A stretch of DNA of 64,000 bases from Paucilactobacillus hokkaidonensis JCM 18461 (GCF_000829395.1 NZ_AP014680.1:372001-436000); one strand, 5' to 3'; counted from the stretch's first letter, positions 27,986-39,359 are shown. Numbers and translations are program-made. Notes: generated from the letters alone by a model not told the origin.

Positions 27986-29353
27986 ATGGCAACACGTAAT
28001 ACGATTATTTTAGCAGCGGGTAAGGGAACACGAATGAAATCCAAGCTCTATAAGGTATTGCATCAGGTTTGTGGCAAAGCCATGGTTGACCATGTGTTAA
28101 CGCAAATCGAAAAAAATAAAATGGATAATGTAGTTACTGTTGTTGGTTATGGTGCTGAAAACGTAGAAGAGGCTTTGGGTGATCGAACAAAGTACGTACT
28201 GCAAAAGCAACAGCTTGGTACTGGTCACGCAGTGCTACAAACTGAAGAATTACTTGGTAATTTGGATGGAGAAACACTGATTGTTAGTGGTGACACACCG
28301 CTTTTTACCGCAGAAACATTTACCCATTTACTTGAGTATCATGAGGCCAAAAAAGCAGCTGCAACTGTTTTAACATCTGTTGCGCCTAATCCAACTGGAT
28401 ACGGTCGGATTGTACGAAATGAAATTGGAATTGTAGAAAAAATTGTGGAACAAAAGGATGCAACGCCTGAAGAAACTGCTATTTCAGAAATCAATACGGG
28501 TGTCTATTGTTTTGATAATCGGACTTTGTTTGATGCACTACATTTAATTACCAATGAAAATGCACAAGGGGAATACTATTTGACGGATGTCATTGGTATT
28601 TTAAAGCAACGTGGTGACATTGTTGCAGCATATAAAATGGATAATTTTGACGAATCAATGGGAGTTAATGATCGGATTGCTTTAGCAAAAGCCAATCAGG
28701 TTATGCGCAATCGCATTAACACAGGATTAATGCAAAACGGTGTGACACTAATGGATCCTGATAGCACCTATATCGATTCAGATATTAAAATCGGTTCTGA
28801 TACGGTAATTGAGGGCGGTGTTTCTATTAAAGGAGATACAACTATTGGCTCAGATTGCTTTATCGGGGCCCACTCTGAAATTCAGGATTCAGTTATTCAT
28901 GATGAAGTTAAGGTGTTATCATCATTCATTGAAAAGTCAGAAATGCACACTGGCAGCGATATCGGGCCATACAGTCATTTGCGACCAGAATCAGAAATTG
29001 GTGAAAAGGCGCATCTAGGTAATTTTGTAGAAGTTAAAAAATCACAAATTGGTAATGGTACTAAAGTGGGACACTTGACCTATGTTGGGGATGCAACATT
29101 AGGCGAGAACATCAATGTTGGTTGCGGAGTAGTATTTGTCAATTACGATGGAACGGCTAAGCATCATACGAATGTTGGTGATCATGCCTTCATCGGTAGC
29201 AATTCCAATTTGATTGCTCCACTAGAAATTGCTGAAGATTCATTTGTGGCGGCTGGTTCAACGATTACTGATGGAACTGAAAAATTTGATATGGCAATTG
29301 CACGAGCTCGTCAGGTCAATAAACCTGGATATGCCAAAAAATTACCATGGTAA
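27986..29353 (+). CDS. glmU: Bifunctional UDP-GlcNAc pyrophosphorylase / GlcN-1-P acetyltransferase
   Basis: 455 residues, normal for GlmU. It makes UDP-N-acetylglucosamine for peptidoglycan. The N-terminal uridyltransferase has [36 protein letters not shown] and [10 protein letters not shown]. The C-terminal left-handed beta-helix has hexapeptide repeats and the acetyltransferase motifs [19 protein letters not shown] and [18 protein letters not shown] 27986 with GGGGAG upstream is preferred; an earlier in-frame start lies inside purR. The purR-glmU-prs order is usual in Firmicutes. Confidence 0.97.
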   Translation: MATRNTIILAAGKGTRMKSKLYKVLHQVCGKAMVDHVLTQIEKNKMDNVVTVVGYGAENVEEALGDRTKYVLQKQQLGTGHAVLQTEELLGNLDGETLIVSGDTPLFTAETFTHLLEYHEAKKAAATVLTSVAPNPTGYGRIVRNEIGIVEKIVEQKDATPEETAISEINTGVYCFDNRTLFDALHLITNENAQGEYYLTDVIGILKQRGDIVAAYKMDNFDESMGVNDRIALAKANQVMRNRINTGLMQNGVTLMDPDSTYIDSDIKIGSDTVIEGGVSIKGDTTIGSDCFIGAHSEIQDSVIHDEVKVLSSFIEKSEMHTGSDIGPYSHLRPESEIGEKAHLGNFVEVKKSQIGNGTKVGHLTYVGDATLGENINVGCGVVFVNYDGTAKHHTNVGDHAFIGSNSNLIAPLEIAEDSFVAAGSTITDGTEKFDMAIARARQVNKPGYAKKLPW

Positions 29354-29358
29354 AAGTG

Positions 29359-29377
29359 GCAAGAGGCTTGCTTTTTT
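29359..29377 (+). terminator. Short terminator after glmU
   Basis: GCAAG pairs with CTTGC around a 3-base loop and is followed by T6. The stem is short, so some read-through to prs is likely. Confidence 0.5.
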
Positions 29378-29427
29378 GAATTTAAATCCATATTATTAAA
29401 TTATAGTTTAAATAACCGGAGGGCCTA

Positions 29428-30411
29428 ATGGAACAACAATATTTTGATCCGAAATTAAAAATTTTCGCACTTAACTCAAATTTGCCTTTAGCAGAAAAAA
29501 TTGCTGATACTGTTGGGGTAGAATTGGGGAAACTTTCCGTTGACCGGTTTAGTGATGGTGAAATCAGGATTAACATTGAAGAAAGCATTCGTGGCGACAA
29601 TGTTTATGTTATTCAGTCAACTTCTGCCCCTGTTAATGATAATCTGATGGAACTGTTGATCATGATCGATGCATTGCGTCGTGCCAGCGCTAATACTATT
29701 AATATCGTGATGCCATACTATGGTTATGCCAGACAAGATCGTAAGGCGCGCTCACGCGAACCGATTACGGCTAAATTGGTCGCAAATATGCTTGAAAAAG
29801 CTGGTGCTTCTAGAATCGTGGCATTAGATTTGCATGCTGCCCAAATTCAGGGATTCTTTGATATTCCATTGGATCATTTGATGGGTGCGCCATTGTTGGC
29901 TGATTATTTCATCAACCATGGCATTGCTGAAAATGCAGTCGTTGTTTCGCCAGATCATGGTGGAGTGACACGCGCACGCGCACTAGCCGAATTTTTGAAG
30001 ACTCCGATTGCCATTATTGATAAACGGAGGCCTAAGGCAAACGTGGCTGAAGTTATGAATATTATCGGGGATGTTGCTGGTAAACGGTGTATTTTGATTG
30101 ATGATATGATTGACACGGCTGGAACCATTACATTAGGATCACAGGCGCTGATTGATGCTGGTGCAACTGAAGTTTATGCTTCTTGTACTCATCCAGTGTT
30201 GTCAGATCCAGCTATTGAACGTTTAGAAAAGTCACCAATTAAACAAGTTATTGTTACTGACTCAATCAACTTACCAGATGAGAAACGAATTGATAAGTTA
30301 GTCCAAGTTTCAGTTGGTCCATTAATGGGTGCCGCAATTAAAAGGATTAATGAAAATCGACCAGTTAGTCCATTATTCAAAAAAAGATTTCCTGCTGAGC
30401 AGGAATTATAA
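29428..30411 (+). CDS. prs: Ribose-phosphate pyrophosphokinase
   Basis: 327 residues. The enzyme makes PRPP from ribose 5-phosphate and ATP for nucleotides, His and Trp. Family motifs are [36 protein letters not shown] (flexible loop and ATP site), [26 protein letters not shown] and the PRPP loop [16 protein letters not shown] 29428 has CCGGAGGG upstream. The gene has a clear terminator behind it. Confidence 0.97.
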   Translation: MEQQYFDPKLKIFALNSNLPLAEKIADTVGVELGKLSVDRFSDGEIRINIEESIRGDNVYVIQSTSAPVNDNLMELLIMIDALRRASANTINIVMPYYGYARQDRKARSREPITAKLVANMLEKAGASRIVALDLHAAQIQGFFDIPLDHLMGAPLLADYFINHGIAENAVVVSPDHGGVTRARALAEFLKTPIAIIDKRRPKANVAEVMNIIGDVAGKRCILIDDMIDTAGTITLGSQALIDAGATEVYASCTHPVLSDPAIERLEKSPIKQVIVTDSINLPDEKRIDKLVQVSVGPLMGAAIKRINENRPVSPLFKKRFPAEQEL

Positions 30412-30423
30412 TTAATATTTAAG

Positions 30424-30460
30424 AACTGCGACAATGTTAATTTGTTTGCAGTTTTTTTGA
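30424..30460 (+). terminator. prs terminator
   Basis: AACTGC pairs with GCAGTT, supported by inner CAA/TTG pairing, and is followed by T7. Confidence 0.75.
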
Positions 30461-30572
30461 TGAGAAATGAAATTATTAAATATTACAAAAAGATTACAGT
30501 AAAATGCGTTTCAACAGAGTCATTTAGGCTTGAGCATGCTATAATGAGATACGTTAAGGGAGGAGATATGAT

Positions 30573-31280
30573 ATGAAAAAAACAACGGTCCTCAAACAGA
30601 TTATGGCAGGAACATTAACAATCATCTCAATTGGGGTTCTTGCAGGCTGTGGTAATGGTAACGCTACTAATGACACGAGTTCTAGTAGCAGTTCATCTAC
30701 TACTGCTAAAACAAGTTCATCGACCAAGGCTTATAACTCTGCTAATAAATTAATTGCAGCGGGTAAGTATCAAGAAGCATTGGACAAGCTACAAGCGGCA
30801 CCACAAACAAGTAAAATTAAGGGCTTAATTGCCAACTTAAAGACACTTATTCAGGCTAAAGAAGATTACAGCAATAAAAATTATGATAATGCACAATCAG
30901 GTGTTGATACATTAAATGACAATGCAGATTCATCGAGTTCCGAACTGAAACAAGAAGTTTCCAGCTTAGCTACCAAAGTGCAAAAAGCACAGGATACACA
31001 AAGTACAAATACTTCTTCCAGTGTTGCTAACAACAGCAGTTCAAGTTCTACTTCAAGTGCAGCAACAACGACTGATACTGACTCAAATAGCGTAGTTGCT
31101 AGTTTTGCTAGGGCGGTTGGCTATTATGGCAAGTCAGGATATACATTTAATATAACCGGACAAAGTGGGTCAACATACACGATTGAAGTTCGCCAAAATA
31201 ATCAGGCTGGGGATGTGGCCAACTTGATTGGAATCTATCAATATAACCTATCCACCGGAGCAGTTAATAAAACTTTCTAG
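30573..31280 (+). CDS. Serine-rich lipoprotein of unknown function
   Basis: 235 residues. A signal peptide ends in the lipobox VLAGC (lipidated Cys at about 26). A Ser/Thr-rich linker follows, then a helical, TPR-like segment (about 52-125: AYNSANKLIAAGKYQEALDK and EDYSNKNYDNAQSG), then a second Ser/Thr linker and a C-terminal beta-rich domain (FARAVGYYGKSGYTFNITG and onwards) ending in TGAVNKTF. The protein should be anchored on the outer face of the membrane, with flexible linkers crossing the wall. A TGCTATAAT extended -10 is at 30537-30545. The family is not recognised. Confidence 0.75.
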   Translation: MKKTTVLKQIMAGTLTIISIGVLAGCGNGNATNDTSSSSSSSTTAKTSSSTKAYNSANKLIAAGKYQEALDKLQAAPQTSKIKGLIANLKTLIQAKEDYSNKNYDNAQSGVDTLNDNADSSSSELKQEVSSLATKVQKAQDTQSTNTSSSVANNSSSSSTSSAATTTDTDSNSVVASFARAVGYYGKSGYTFNITGQSGSTYTIEVRQNNQAGDVANLIGIYQYNLSTGAVNKTF

Positions 31281-31319
31281 GAGTGTAAATTTAATTTCAC
31301 TTAACTTTTATTTTCGAAA

Positions 31320-31455
31320 TGTGCTCTCAGCCGTAGAAGACTGATGTATAACATAAACTAATATAAATAAATAGATCCTGTAATTCAATTTTGAATTACG
31401 GATCTATTTTTGTGTTAAGCCACGTCATTTTAGGTGCGGGATGGGTGTACTTTTA
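31320..31455. repeat. Degenerate long hairpin repeat, copy 4, with terminator
   Basis: The left arm GAAATGTGCTCTCAGCC resembles the family end. The interior has a strong hairpin, AAATAGATCCTGTAATTCAA pairing with TTGAATTACGGATCTATTT at 31368-31410. It is followed by T5 and would terminate the lipoprotein gene. The right arm is degraded. Confidence 0.55.
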
Positions 31456-31581
31456 TTTGAAACGTGTTCGCAGCCACTGCTTCCTAAAGTGTAAATCAAA
31501 GCGGACAATCACTTCAAAAAGCGAAGTAATTATCCTCTTTGACTTACACCACGGAAGCAACCCGTGGCTGTTCGCACTCTA
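31456..31581. repeat. Tandem hairpin repeat unit A (copy 5)
   Basis: Ends TTTGAAACGTGTTCGCAGCCAC and CCGTGGCTGTTCGCACTCTA enclose a palindromic interior: TGCTTCC...AGTGTAAATCAAAG pairs with CTTTGACTTACACCACGGAAGCA, and CACTTC with GAAGTA. Nearly identical to unit C, 126 bp. Confidence 0.85.
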
Positions 31582-31709
31582 TTTGAAATGTGTTCGCAGC
31601 CACAAAAACTTCCATGTAACAAAAAAATTGGTAACACGATTAAAAAACGAATCGCATTACCAGTTTTCCCGTTACATTCTAGTTTCTGATCGTGGCTATT
31701 CGCACTCTA
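31582..31709. repeat. Tandem hairpin repeat unit B (copy 6)
   Basis: Same outer arms as units A and C (TTTGAAATGTGTTCGCAGCCAC, CGTGGCTATTCGCACTCTA), but the interior is unrelated in sequence. It is again self-complementary: GTAAC..AAAAATTGGTAA with TTACCAGTTTTCCCGTTAC, and GATTAAAAAACGAATC at the tip. 128 bp. Confidence 0.85.
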
Positions 31710-31835
31710 TTTGAAACGTGTTCGCAGCCACTGCTTCCTAGAGTGTAAATCAAAGAGGACAATCACTTCAAAAAACGAAGTAATTATCCTCTTTGACTTA
31801 CACCACGGAAGCAACCCGTGGCCGTTCGCATTCTA
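31710..31835. repeat. Tandem hairpin repeat unit C (copy 7)
   Basis: Almost a copy of unit A, with AAAGAGGA in place of AAAGCGGA, which restores perfect pairing to TCCTCTTT. It ends in TTCTA; the final CTA is the stop codon (TAG) of the minus-strand HAD gene. Confidence 0.85.
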
Positions 31836-32651
31836 GTTTAATGCGTACTTTTCAATTGCCGCGGCAACACCGTTTTCGACGTTTGTTAGTGTGATTTTGT
31901 TTGCTGCTGCCTTAACTTCAGCAGTAGCATTGCCCATTGCAACACCTAAGCCAGCATATTCAATCATAGTCAGGTCATTGCCCTGATCTCCTAATGCCAT
32001 AATTTCTTCTGGCATTAAGTTTAATTGGTGGCTAAGATCATTTAGTGCATTTCCTTTACTTGCATGTTTGTTCATAAATTCAAGGAAAAATGGTTCACTC
32101 TTAACGATGTAAAAACGATCTTTTATTGCTTGTGGAATCAGATTTTCTTGTTCAATCCGACTGATAATAGTTGGGTCGTCAATCATCATTCCCTTAGAAA
32201 TTGATAAATCACTACTCATTTCGCCGACTTCACGATATCGAATCGGCATACGAACCAAGTATGCTTCTCCAATAGTGTATGGACTTAGATTTTTATTGGC
32301 TGTGTAAATATATTGGTCTGTCTCACAATGAAAATGGACGCCAATTTTACGACTAAGTGCTTCCATGTCAATATAATCATTAAAATTTAAGGTATGGCGA
32401 ACAAGCACACTACCATCAGTTGTCTGGGCCAATGAACCATTAAATGTGATCACGTAGCTGTCACTTTGGTCATCTAGGCCTAAACGTTTTAAATATGTGT
32501 GAGCGCCAGTTAACGGACGTCCAGTACAGAGAACAACCTTGATGTTTTGTGCGGTTGCCCGTTTAACTGCATCAATGGTTGGTTGTGCTAACTCATTTTT
32601 TTCGTTTAACAAAGTGCCGTCAATATCGATTGCGATTAATTTAATTGCCAT
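31833..32651 (-). CDS. Cof-type HAD phosphatase
   Basis: 272 residues, HAD superfamily subfamily IIB (Cof/YidA-like), probably a sugar-phosphate or nucleotide phosphatase. Motif I is [11 protein letters not shown] with D9 and D11, motif II VVLCTGR, motif III in KGNALNDL and motif [25 protein letters not shown]. The large C2-type cap lies between motifs II and III. The stop codon is formed by the end of the tandem hairpin repeats. It is the last gene of a minus-strand run with the HD hydrolase and lipL. Confidence 0.9.
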   Translation of the reverse strand: MAIKLIAIDIDGTLLNEKNELAQPTIDAVKRATAQNIKVVLCTGRPLTGAHTYLKRLGLDDQSDSYVITFNGSLAQTTDGSVLVRHTLNFNDYIDMEALSRKIGVHFHCETDQYIYTANKNLSPYTIGEAYLVRMPIRYREVGEMSSDLSISKGMMIDDPTIISRIEQENLIPQAIKDRFYIVKSEPFFLEFMNKHASKGNALNDLSHQLNLMPEEIMALGDQGNDLTMIEYAGLGVAMGNATAEVKAAANKITLTNVENGVAAAIEKYALN

Positions 32652-32660
32652 GACTGTCTC

Positions 32661-34013
32661 CTATTGTGGTTTAATAATTTGATTGTTGCTAATGTAGCTT
32701 TGAAATTCCTCATATATCGGATCAAAGATTTCGATATTTTGGTGGCGCGACAACATTTCCTGTGGAAAGAAGAAGCGTTGGTCACCAGCAACCTTGCCAG
32801 ATACTGCAGCTACTAGCGTGCTTAGCTCTGATAACTCAACCAAGTCACCATTTGGCTGCATCAATTCGATTTGTGTCTGTGGTTTGGCTTCTTGGGGATT
32901 ATATGTGTCATAAGGAAGATTGTAACTGTCATTAACTGCCGTGTAGTAGTCACTATTGAAACCGGAAGTTTGGATTAGGTCACGTAATTTAGGCAATAGC
33001 TTTTCCGTATCAGCTGAATAAGTAATTGACTTTAACGGCCGACGATCTAAAAAACGAGCCGCTAGGTCAGATAAAATCTTGTCAGGAGCATCCCGCCACT
33101 GTGCAAAGTAGGTGGTTAAAACACCATCATCTAATGCTAAATATTCTTTTAAAGTAAAACTATGGTCAAAAAAAGGTAACAGCATGTGCGGGGTAAAGTT
33201 ATTATCTGGTTGGTCATTTTTATACAAGACATCAGCCCGTTTCAACAGATGTTCTAAAATGGCTTCCATTGCTCGGGAAACCGGATGGAAATAGATTTGA
33301 AGATACATTTGAAAACGGCTTAAAATGTAATCTTCCACTGCATGCATCCCCGAAATCTCAAAGGTAATGCCACCGCGATAGGGCCGCATTACGCGCAAAA
33401 TTCGTTCTAAATCAAATTTGCCATAGTTGGTACCAGTATAATAGGCATCTCGTTGCAGATAATCCATTCGATCAGCATCAATTTGGCTAGAAATTAATTG
33501 GACAACCTGTTGATTGGGATAAGTGTGATCAATCACACTGGCAACCTGTTTGGGAAAGTCTGGTGACACTCGTTTTAAAACTTTATTGATATTAGTTTCA
33601 GGTGAAGTGATGATCTGAGTTGTAATTTGTTCATGGTCTGTATGGAAAATATGTTCGAAGGTATGTGAATAAGGACCATGGCCAATGTCATGCAGTAATG
33701 CAGCACATAATGCAACTGACCGCTGACTATCATCCCATAAACCGTCATCTGCTGTTTTAGATGGATAATTACGTTGGAAAAGATTACAGATTCGACGGGT
33801 AATTTCATAAACCCCAAGACTGTGACCAAAACGTGAATGTTCGGCACCGTGGAAAATTAGTGAAGCAGTCCCTAACTGTTTAATGCGACGTAATCGCTGA
33901 AATTCTGGTGTATTAATCAAATCTAGGATGATTTTATTTTCGACGTAAATATAATTATGCACTGGATCACGAAAAACCTTTTCTTTTGCTAGATTTTCGT
34001 CTTCAAAACTCAT
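32661..34013 (-). CDS. HD-domain phosphohydrolase (dNTPase-like, YwfO family)
   Basis: 450 residues. HD-superfamily hydrolase resembling deoxynucleoside triphosphate triphosphohydrolases. Motifs are RDPVHNYIYV, FQRLRRIKQLG, the H in HSRFGHSLGVYE, the HD pair in LLHDIGHGPYSHTFEH, and DADRMDYLQRDAYYTG. Substrate unproven. I chose ATG 34013, which has AAAGGTGAT upstream and follows the lipL stop almost directly; a longer in-frame start lies within lipL. The gap to the HAD gene is 9 nt. Confidence 0.88.
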   Translation of the reverse strand: MSFEDENLAKEKVFRDPVHNYIYVENKIILDLINTPEFQRLRRIKQLGTASLIFHGAEHSRFGHSLGVYEITRRICNLFQRNYPSKTADDGLWDDSQRSVALCAALLHDIGHGPYSHTFEHIFHTDHEQITTQIITSPETNINKVLKRVSPDFPKQVASVIDHTYPNQQVVQLISSQIDADRMDYLQRDAYYTGTNYGKFDLERILRVMRPYRGGITFEISGMHAVEDYILSRFQMYLQIYFHPVSRAMEAILEHLLKRADVLYKNDQPDNNFTPHMLLPFFDHSFTLKEYLALDDGVLTTYFAQWRDAPDKILSDLAARFLDRRPLKSITYSADTEKLLPKLRDLIQTSGFNSDYYTAVNDSYNLPYDTYNPQEAKPQTQIELMQPNGDLVELSELSTLVAAVSGKVAGDQRFFFPQEMLSRHQNIEIFDPIYEEFQSYISNNQIIKPQ

Positions 34014-34014
34014 G

Positions 34015-34848
34015 TTAGTCATCACCTTTAAGTTTAGTTTGTCGCTGTTGCATTTGAATAGTTTCATATTCTAAGAAAGTTTGGAATTCTGGTTGTTGCA
34101 TTGATTGTTGTAGTGCTTGTGTCCCGATGTTAATAGACTGCTTTTTTAGGACGGCTAGAATTCTTTGCTTGGCTGCAGCTACTGTCAGTGGTTGATTTAA
34201 TAAATCGTCAATATTAGTCATCGTTTGTGGCCATACATCTGGGAAATTCCATTTGTTTTCAGCGGTCTGTAAACCGTGAGCATAAAAATTAGCGACCAAT
34301 TCTCCGCGTGCGGGCTGATTGCCAGTAATACTCAGATATAGCATAATGACTACGCCATTTTGATTCCGACGTTGGGACATGCCACCGATTTTTTGACCAT
34401 TAACACTTAAATCGAATTTGCCAGGACAGTAAGAATGGTCAATTTCAAGGGCATTCAAATTTAATTCAGGGAATGCTGCGTTAATTAAATCAGTCATTTC
34501 CTGATAAGATTCATCGATACTCATGGTTGTGTTCACCTGAGGTAAAAATATGGAAACATTTAGGATGCCAGCATTACTAATCACAGCTAGTCCACCAGAA
34601 TTACGAATAAAATAATGATAACTTTGTTGTTCCAAGAAATTTAGGGCGTCTTTTAAATATGGTAATCGCTGGTCAGCTAGTCCCAAAATTAAGGTATCCT
34701 CCAACGTCCAAAAATGGATGATCGGGTAGTTAATGTGGGCCAAAAGGCGGAGCAACGCGTTTGTATAGGCGAATGATGCTAGATTGTCTGTTGGCTTAAG
34801 TTGTTGATCTAAAACCTCAATTCGATGAGAATCAATATTATTTTCCAT
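34015..34848 (-). CDS. Octanoyl/lipoyl transferase, LipL-like
   Basis: 277 residues, biotin/lipoate protein ligase fold. The HSYCPGKFDLSVNGQKIGG block, with C141 and K153, followed by MSQRR resembles the LipL octanoyl-[GcvH]:protein transferase. LipL uses a cysteine to move the acyl chain between lipoyl domains. RNSGGLAVISNAGILNVSIF is the substrate-binding strand. A lipoate ligase reaction remains an alternative. Translated upstream of the HD hydrolase, with its promoter in the divergent region before 35015. Confidence 0.82.
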   Translation of the reverse strand: MENNIDSHRIEVLDQQLKPTDNLASFAYTNALLRLLAHINYPIIHFWTLEDTLILGLADQRLPYLKDALNFLEQQSYHYFIRNSGGLAVISNAGILNVSIFLPQVNTTMSIDESYQEMTDLINAAFPELNLNALEIDHSYCPGKFDLSVNGQKIGGMSQRRNQNGVVIMLYLSITGNQPARGELVANFYAHGLQTAENKWNFPDVWPQTMTNIDDLLNQPLTVAAAKQRILAVLKKQSINIGTQALQQSMQQPEFQTFLEYETIQMQQRQTKLKGDD

Positions 34849-35014
34849 TAGAGTCTTCTTTTCATTTTAGTATCGCGCTATTGTTATTATACAAAAAAGA
34901 TGGGCTAAAGTCATAAATGCAGCCAAATCAACCCGTATTTTTAGAATAATCTGGTAAAATGTTAGTATAATGAAAATCAAGATGAAATTGAAGGTGAAAT
35001 GAATCGATAATCAA

Positions 35015-35422
35015 ATGGCCGTGCAGGTTAAATTAAAAACAACAATTGTCCAAGATGACGAAAAACAACAGTTTGATTTTGATGAACCTGGACAATTAGT
35101 TCAGTTGCAAGATATTTACTATCTTCGTTACCAAGAAGGAACGAAAAAAATACCGGTAACATTTAAATTTGATACTGATGGAGATATTTATTTGACGCGT
35201 AATGCCACTAATCGTACTCGGTTTCAGTTTAGTCCTAATCAAACGTTTGAAACGCATTACCAGAGTGAATATGGGCTCATTAAGTTGGCTGTTAAAACGC
35301 TGAAAATTTTGCAAGAAGTCGATTTTAAAGCTGGGCAGGGGAAAATAGCAATAGATTATCAGTTATTATCTCAAAATCAGCTGCTTGGAATGTATCAAAT
35401 AAGATTGCAATTTAACGCATAA
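35015..35422 (+). CDS. DUF1934 beta-barrel protein (YwiB-like)
   Basis: 135 residues, small all-beta calycin-like protein of the DUF1934 family, function unknown. Typical patterns are VKLKTTIVQDDEKQQFDFDE, YYLRYQEG, VTFKFDTDGDIYLTR and the final strand LLGMYQIRLQF. The ATG at 35015 has AAGGTGAA about 17 bases upstream, which is long; a GTG two codons later is an alternative. It is separated from rpoE by 45 bases, a common arrangement in lactobacilli. Confidence 0.78.
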   Translation: MAVQVKLKTTIVQDDEKQQFDFDEPGQLVQLQDIYYLRYQEGTKKIPVTFKFDTDGDIYLTRNATNRTRFQFSPNQTFETHYQSEYGLIKLAVKTLKILQEVDFKAGQGKIAIDYQLLSQNQLLGMYQIRLQFNA

Positions 35423-35467
35423 CATTGTATTATGTAGGTTAGACTTTTCGAAGGGATGTGCACCAAT

Positions 35468-36061
35468 TTGGATTTAAAAGTTTTTAAGGGCCAAGACAAA
35501 TCAGAGCTTTCAATGATTGAAGTCGCACACGCCATTTTAGCACAACATGGCGATGCTATGTCTTTTGTTGATCTGGCTAATGAAGTTCAGCAATATTTGG
35601 GTAAGAGCGATGAGGAAATCAGAGAACGCCTGTCACAATTTTATACTGATTTAAATGTCGACGGCAGTTTTATTTCCCTTGGTGACAATACATGGGGCCT
35701 ACGGGCATGGTATCCATTCGAATCAATTGATGAAGCAACTATTCATGAAGACGAAGAGGATCAACCAAAACGTAAAAAACGCAAGAAGGTTAATGCCTTT
35801 TTAGTTGATGCTGGCGACGACGATGATGTGATCGACTATGACGATGATGATCCTGAAGATCAAGATTTGACTGGCGATGACGATGATGACAGTTTTGGTA
35901 AAGATGACGATGATTTTGATGCGGATGACGATACAGAAAATCCGGATGTCGAAGAAGATGTTCCAGCTGATGGAATTGAAGGTCAATTAGCCGAACTGGC
36001 AGACGATGAAGATTTTGGTACTAATGATGACGACGATGACGATGACGAAGATAATAAGTAA
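35468..36061 (+). CDS. rpoE: RNA polymerase delta subunit
   Basis: 197 residues. RpoE (delta) binds RNA polymerase, lowers non-specific nucleic-acid binding and helps recycling. The folded N-terminal HARE-HTH domain is clear ([20 protein letters not shown], then [24 protein letters not shown]). A short basic patch (KRKKRKK) follows, then a long D/E-rich disordered tail. TTG 35468 gives the family-typical start; an ATG four codons earlier sits directly on the ribosome site AAGGGA. HelD, encoded earlier in the window, acts with the same polymerase. Confidence 0.95.
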   Translation: MDLKVFKGQDKSELSMIEVAHAILAQHGDAMSFVDLANEVQQYLGKSDEEIRERLSQFYTDLNVDGSFISLGDNTWGLRAWYPFESIDEATIHEDEEDQPKRKKRKKVNAFLVDAGDDDDVIDYDDDDPEDQDLTGDDDDDSFGKDDDDFDADDDTENPDVEEDVPADGIEGQLAELADDEDFGTNDDDDDDDEDNK

Positions 36062-36076
36062 ATTTTTGGTTTGTGC

Positions 36077-36188
36077 TTGACGAACATTAATAAACCTTGT
36101 ATCATCTATTTTGGGCTCCCAATTATCGATTGGGACATCATAGTTCGGATCAAATGCTCCCTATTCACTTTTGAATAGGGATTTTTTT
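36077..36188 (+). promoter_or_regulatory. pyrG promoter and CTP-sensitive attenuator leader
   Basis: Promoter TTGACG (36077-36082), 17 bp, TATCAT (36100-36105). Eight bases on, the initially transcribed sequence is GGGC (36113-36116). A small hairpin TCCCAAT/ATTGGGA follows at 36117-36135. The terminator TCCCTATTCA/TGAATAGGGA with T7 lies at 36158-36188, and GCTCCC at 36156-36161 forms part of its 5' side. This is the layout known for pyrG in Gram-positives. At low CTP, extra G residues are added at the start by slippage, and the G run pairs with GCTCCC to prevent termination. Confidence 0.85.
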
Positions 36189-36247
36189 GTTTTTTGGATT
36201 AGAAATGTACGGCGGCCTTCAAATTTTCCCAAACCCAAAGGAGTTAA

Positions 36248-37852
<1,605 letters not shown>

Positions 37853-37980
37853 TTTTTTTGAAATTTAGCATAATAAATTAATTGAATCTCTCTAAATGGT
37901 TGTAATTTGTTGCTAATTTCTTTATTATTACAGGTGATTGTTTATAATCAATGAACTAGTATTTAGTGAGGAATTTAATA

Positions 37981-39261
37981 ATGAAAAGTATGATCATTCA
38001 GGGAGGAAACCGGCTTTCCGGTGAAATAACGATCGGTGGTGCTAAAAATAGTACAGTGGCATTGATCCCTGCTGCTATCTTGGCCGATACTCCCGTACAA
38101 TTTGATACGGTACCAGATATTTTGGATGTTCATAATTTAATGATCATTTTGGAATCAATGAATGTACATTCCAGCTTTACACATGGTGTACTTAATATTG
38201 ATCCAACTCAAATTATCGAAAGTGAGTTACCTAGTAAAGCAATTAAAAGTTTGAGAGCGTCGTATTATTTCATGGGTGCGCTACTTGGACGATTTCATAA
38301 GGCAGTTCTGACATTTCCGGGTGGAGATAATATTGGCCCACGACCAATTGATCAACACATTAAGGCATTTAAAGCAATGGGTGCTCAGGTAGTTGAAGAC
38401 CATGGAACGGTTAACATTACTGCGGAAAATGGGTTACATGGTGCCAGAATATTTATGGATATGGTTTCCGTTGGGGCCACGATTAACAGTGTTTTGGCAG
38501 CGGTACGAGCTGATGGTACCACGATTATTGAAAATGCAGCGCGCGAACCTGAAATTATCGATGTGGCGACCTTTCTTAATAATATGGGCGCTAAAATTCG
38601 TGGTGTTGGAACCGATGTAATTAGAATTGAAGGTGTCGATTCATTACGTTCAATGAATACGCACACGATTATTCCAGATCGGATTGAAGCCGGCACCTAT
38701 CTGTCTTTGGCTGCTGCGGCCGGGGATGGAATTACACTACACAATATCATTCCCGAACATTTAGAGTCGTTTACTAGTAAGTTGATCGAAATGGGTGTTA
38801 AATTAGAGATCGGCGAAGACAGTATTTTTGTACCTGCTAGTGGTGAGTTACAGGCAATTAATGTTAAGACATTGCCATTTCCTGGGTTTGCTACTGATTT
38901 ACAACAGCCACTTACACCGTTACTGGCGTGTGCAAAGGGCGTCAGTATGATTGTTGATACTATTTACCCACAACGAGTTAAACATATCCCAGAACTTAAA
39001 AAAATGGGATTAGAGATTTCGGTACAAAAAAATGTGATTTTAGTTGAACATTCAACGAATTTACATGGCGCCGAGGTTGAAGCAGGAGAGATCCGTGCAG
39101 GTGCATCCTTAATGATCGCAGGGTTGATGGCAACTGGTCAGACCGTTATTACACATGCAGATAACATTTTGCGTGGCTACGATAGGATTGTCTGGAAATT
39201 GAATCGATTAAATGCTGATGTGCACATTGAGGATGAATCTGGTGTGGAAGTAATGGAATAA
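37981..39261 (+). CDS. murA: UDP-GlcNAc 1-carboxyvinyltransferase with Asp in place of the catalytic Cys
   Basis: 426 residues. First committed step of peptidoglycan synthesis: transfer of enolpyruvate to UDP-GlcNAc. [17 protein letters not shown] and the [11 protein letters not shown] block are typical. The active-site loop reads [16 protein letters not shown]. Residue 116 is Asp where most bacterial MurA have the Cys that fosfomycin alkylates (Cys115 in E. coli). Asp at this site supports catalysis and gives fosfomycin resistance in other bacteria such as mycobacteria. ATG 37981 with GTGAGGA upstream is preferred. The gene is adjacent to pyrG and rpmE2, as in other lactobacilli. Confidence 0.95.
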   Translation: MKSMIIQGGNRLSGEITIGGAKNSTVALIPAAILADTPVQFDTVPDILDVHNLMIILESMNVHSSFTHGVLNIDPTQIIESELPSKAIKSLRASYYFMGALLGRFHKAVLTFPGGDNIGPRPIDQHIKAFKAMGAQVVEDHGTVNITAENGLHGARIFMDMVSVGATINSVLAAVRADGTTIIENAAREPEIIDVATFLNNMGAKIRGVGTDVIRIEGVDSLRSMNTHTIIPDRIEAGTYLSLAAAAGDGITLHNIIPEHLESFTSKLIEMGVKLEIGEDSIFVPASGELQAINVKTLPFPGFATDLQQPLTPLLACAKGVSMIVDTIYPQRVKHIPELKKMGLEISVQKNVILVEHSTNLHGAEVEAGEIRAGASLMIAGLMATGQTVITHADNILRGYDRIVWKLNRLNADVHIEDESGVEVME

Positions 39262-39359
39262 TGTGTTGCTAAAAATGTAAATTCATGGTAATCTATTGTG
39301 GTTAACGATAAATAACTATGTCTCAGTCAATGATTCATGGCAAAGGAGCGTATTAAACT

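Noticed and set aside
31391-31714. A 107-codon open frame across the tandem hairpins
   Set aside because: It runs through repeated palindromic DNA, has no ribosome site and its translation has no protein-like pattern.
31456-31835. CRISPR-like array
   Set aside because: The units are about 126 bp, mostly self-complementary, with no short constant repeat and unique spacers, and no cas genes are present.
35801-36061. Tandem GATGAC-like repeats
   Set aside because: They are the codons of the D/E-rich tail of the RNA polymerase delta subunit, normal for rpoE.
36142-36158. PurBox-like CCGAAC on the minus strand in the pyrG leader
   Set aside because: Two mismatches, wrong position relative to the promoter, and pyrG is not a known PurR target; the attenuator explains the region.
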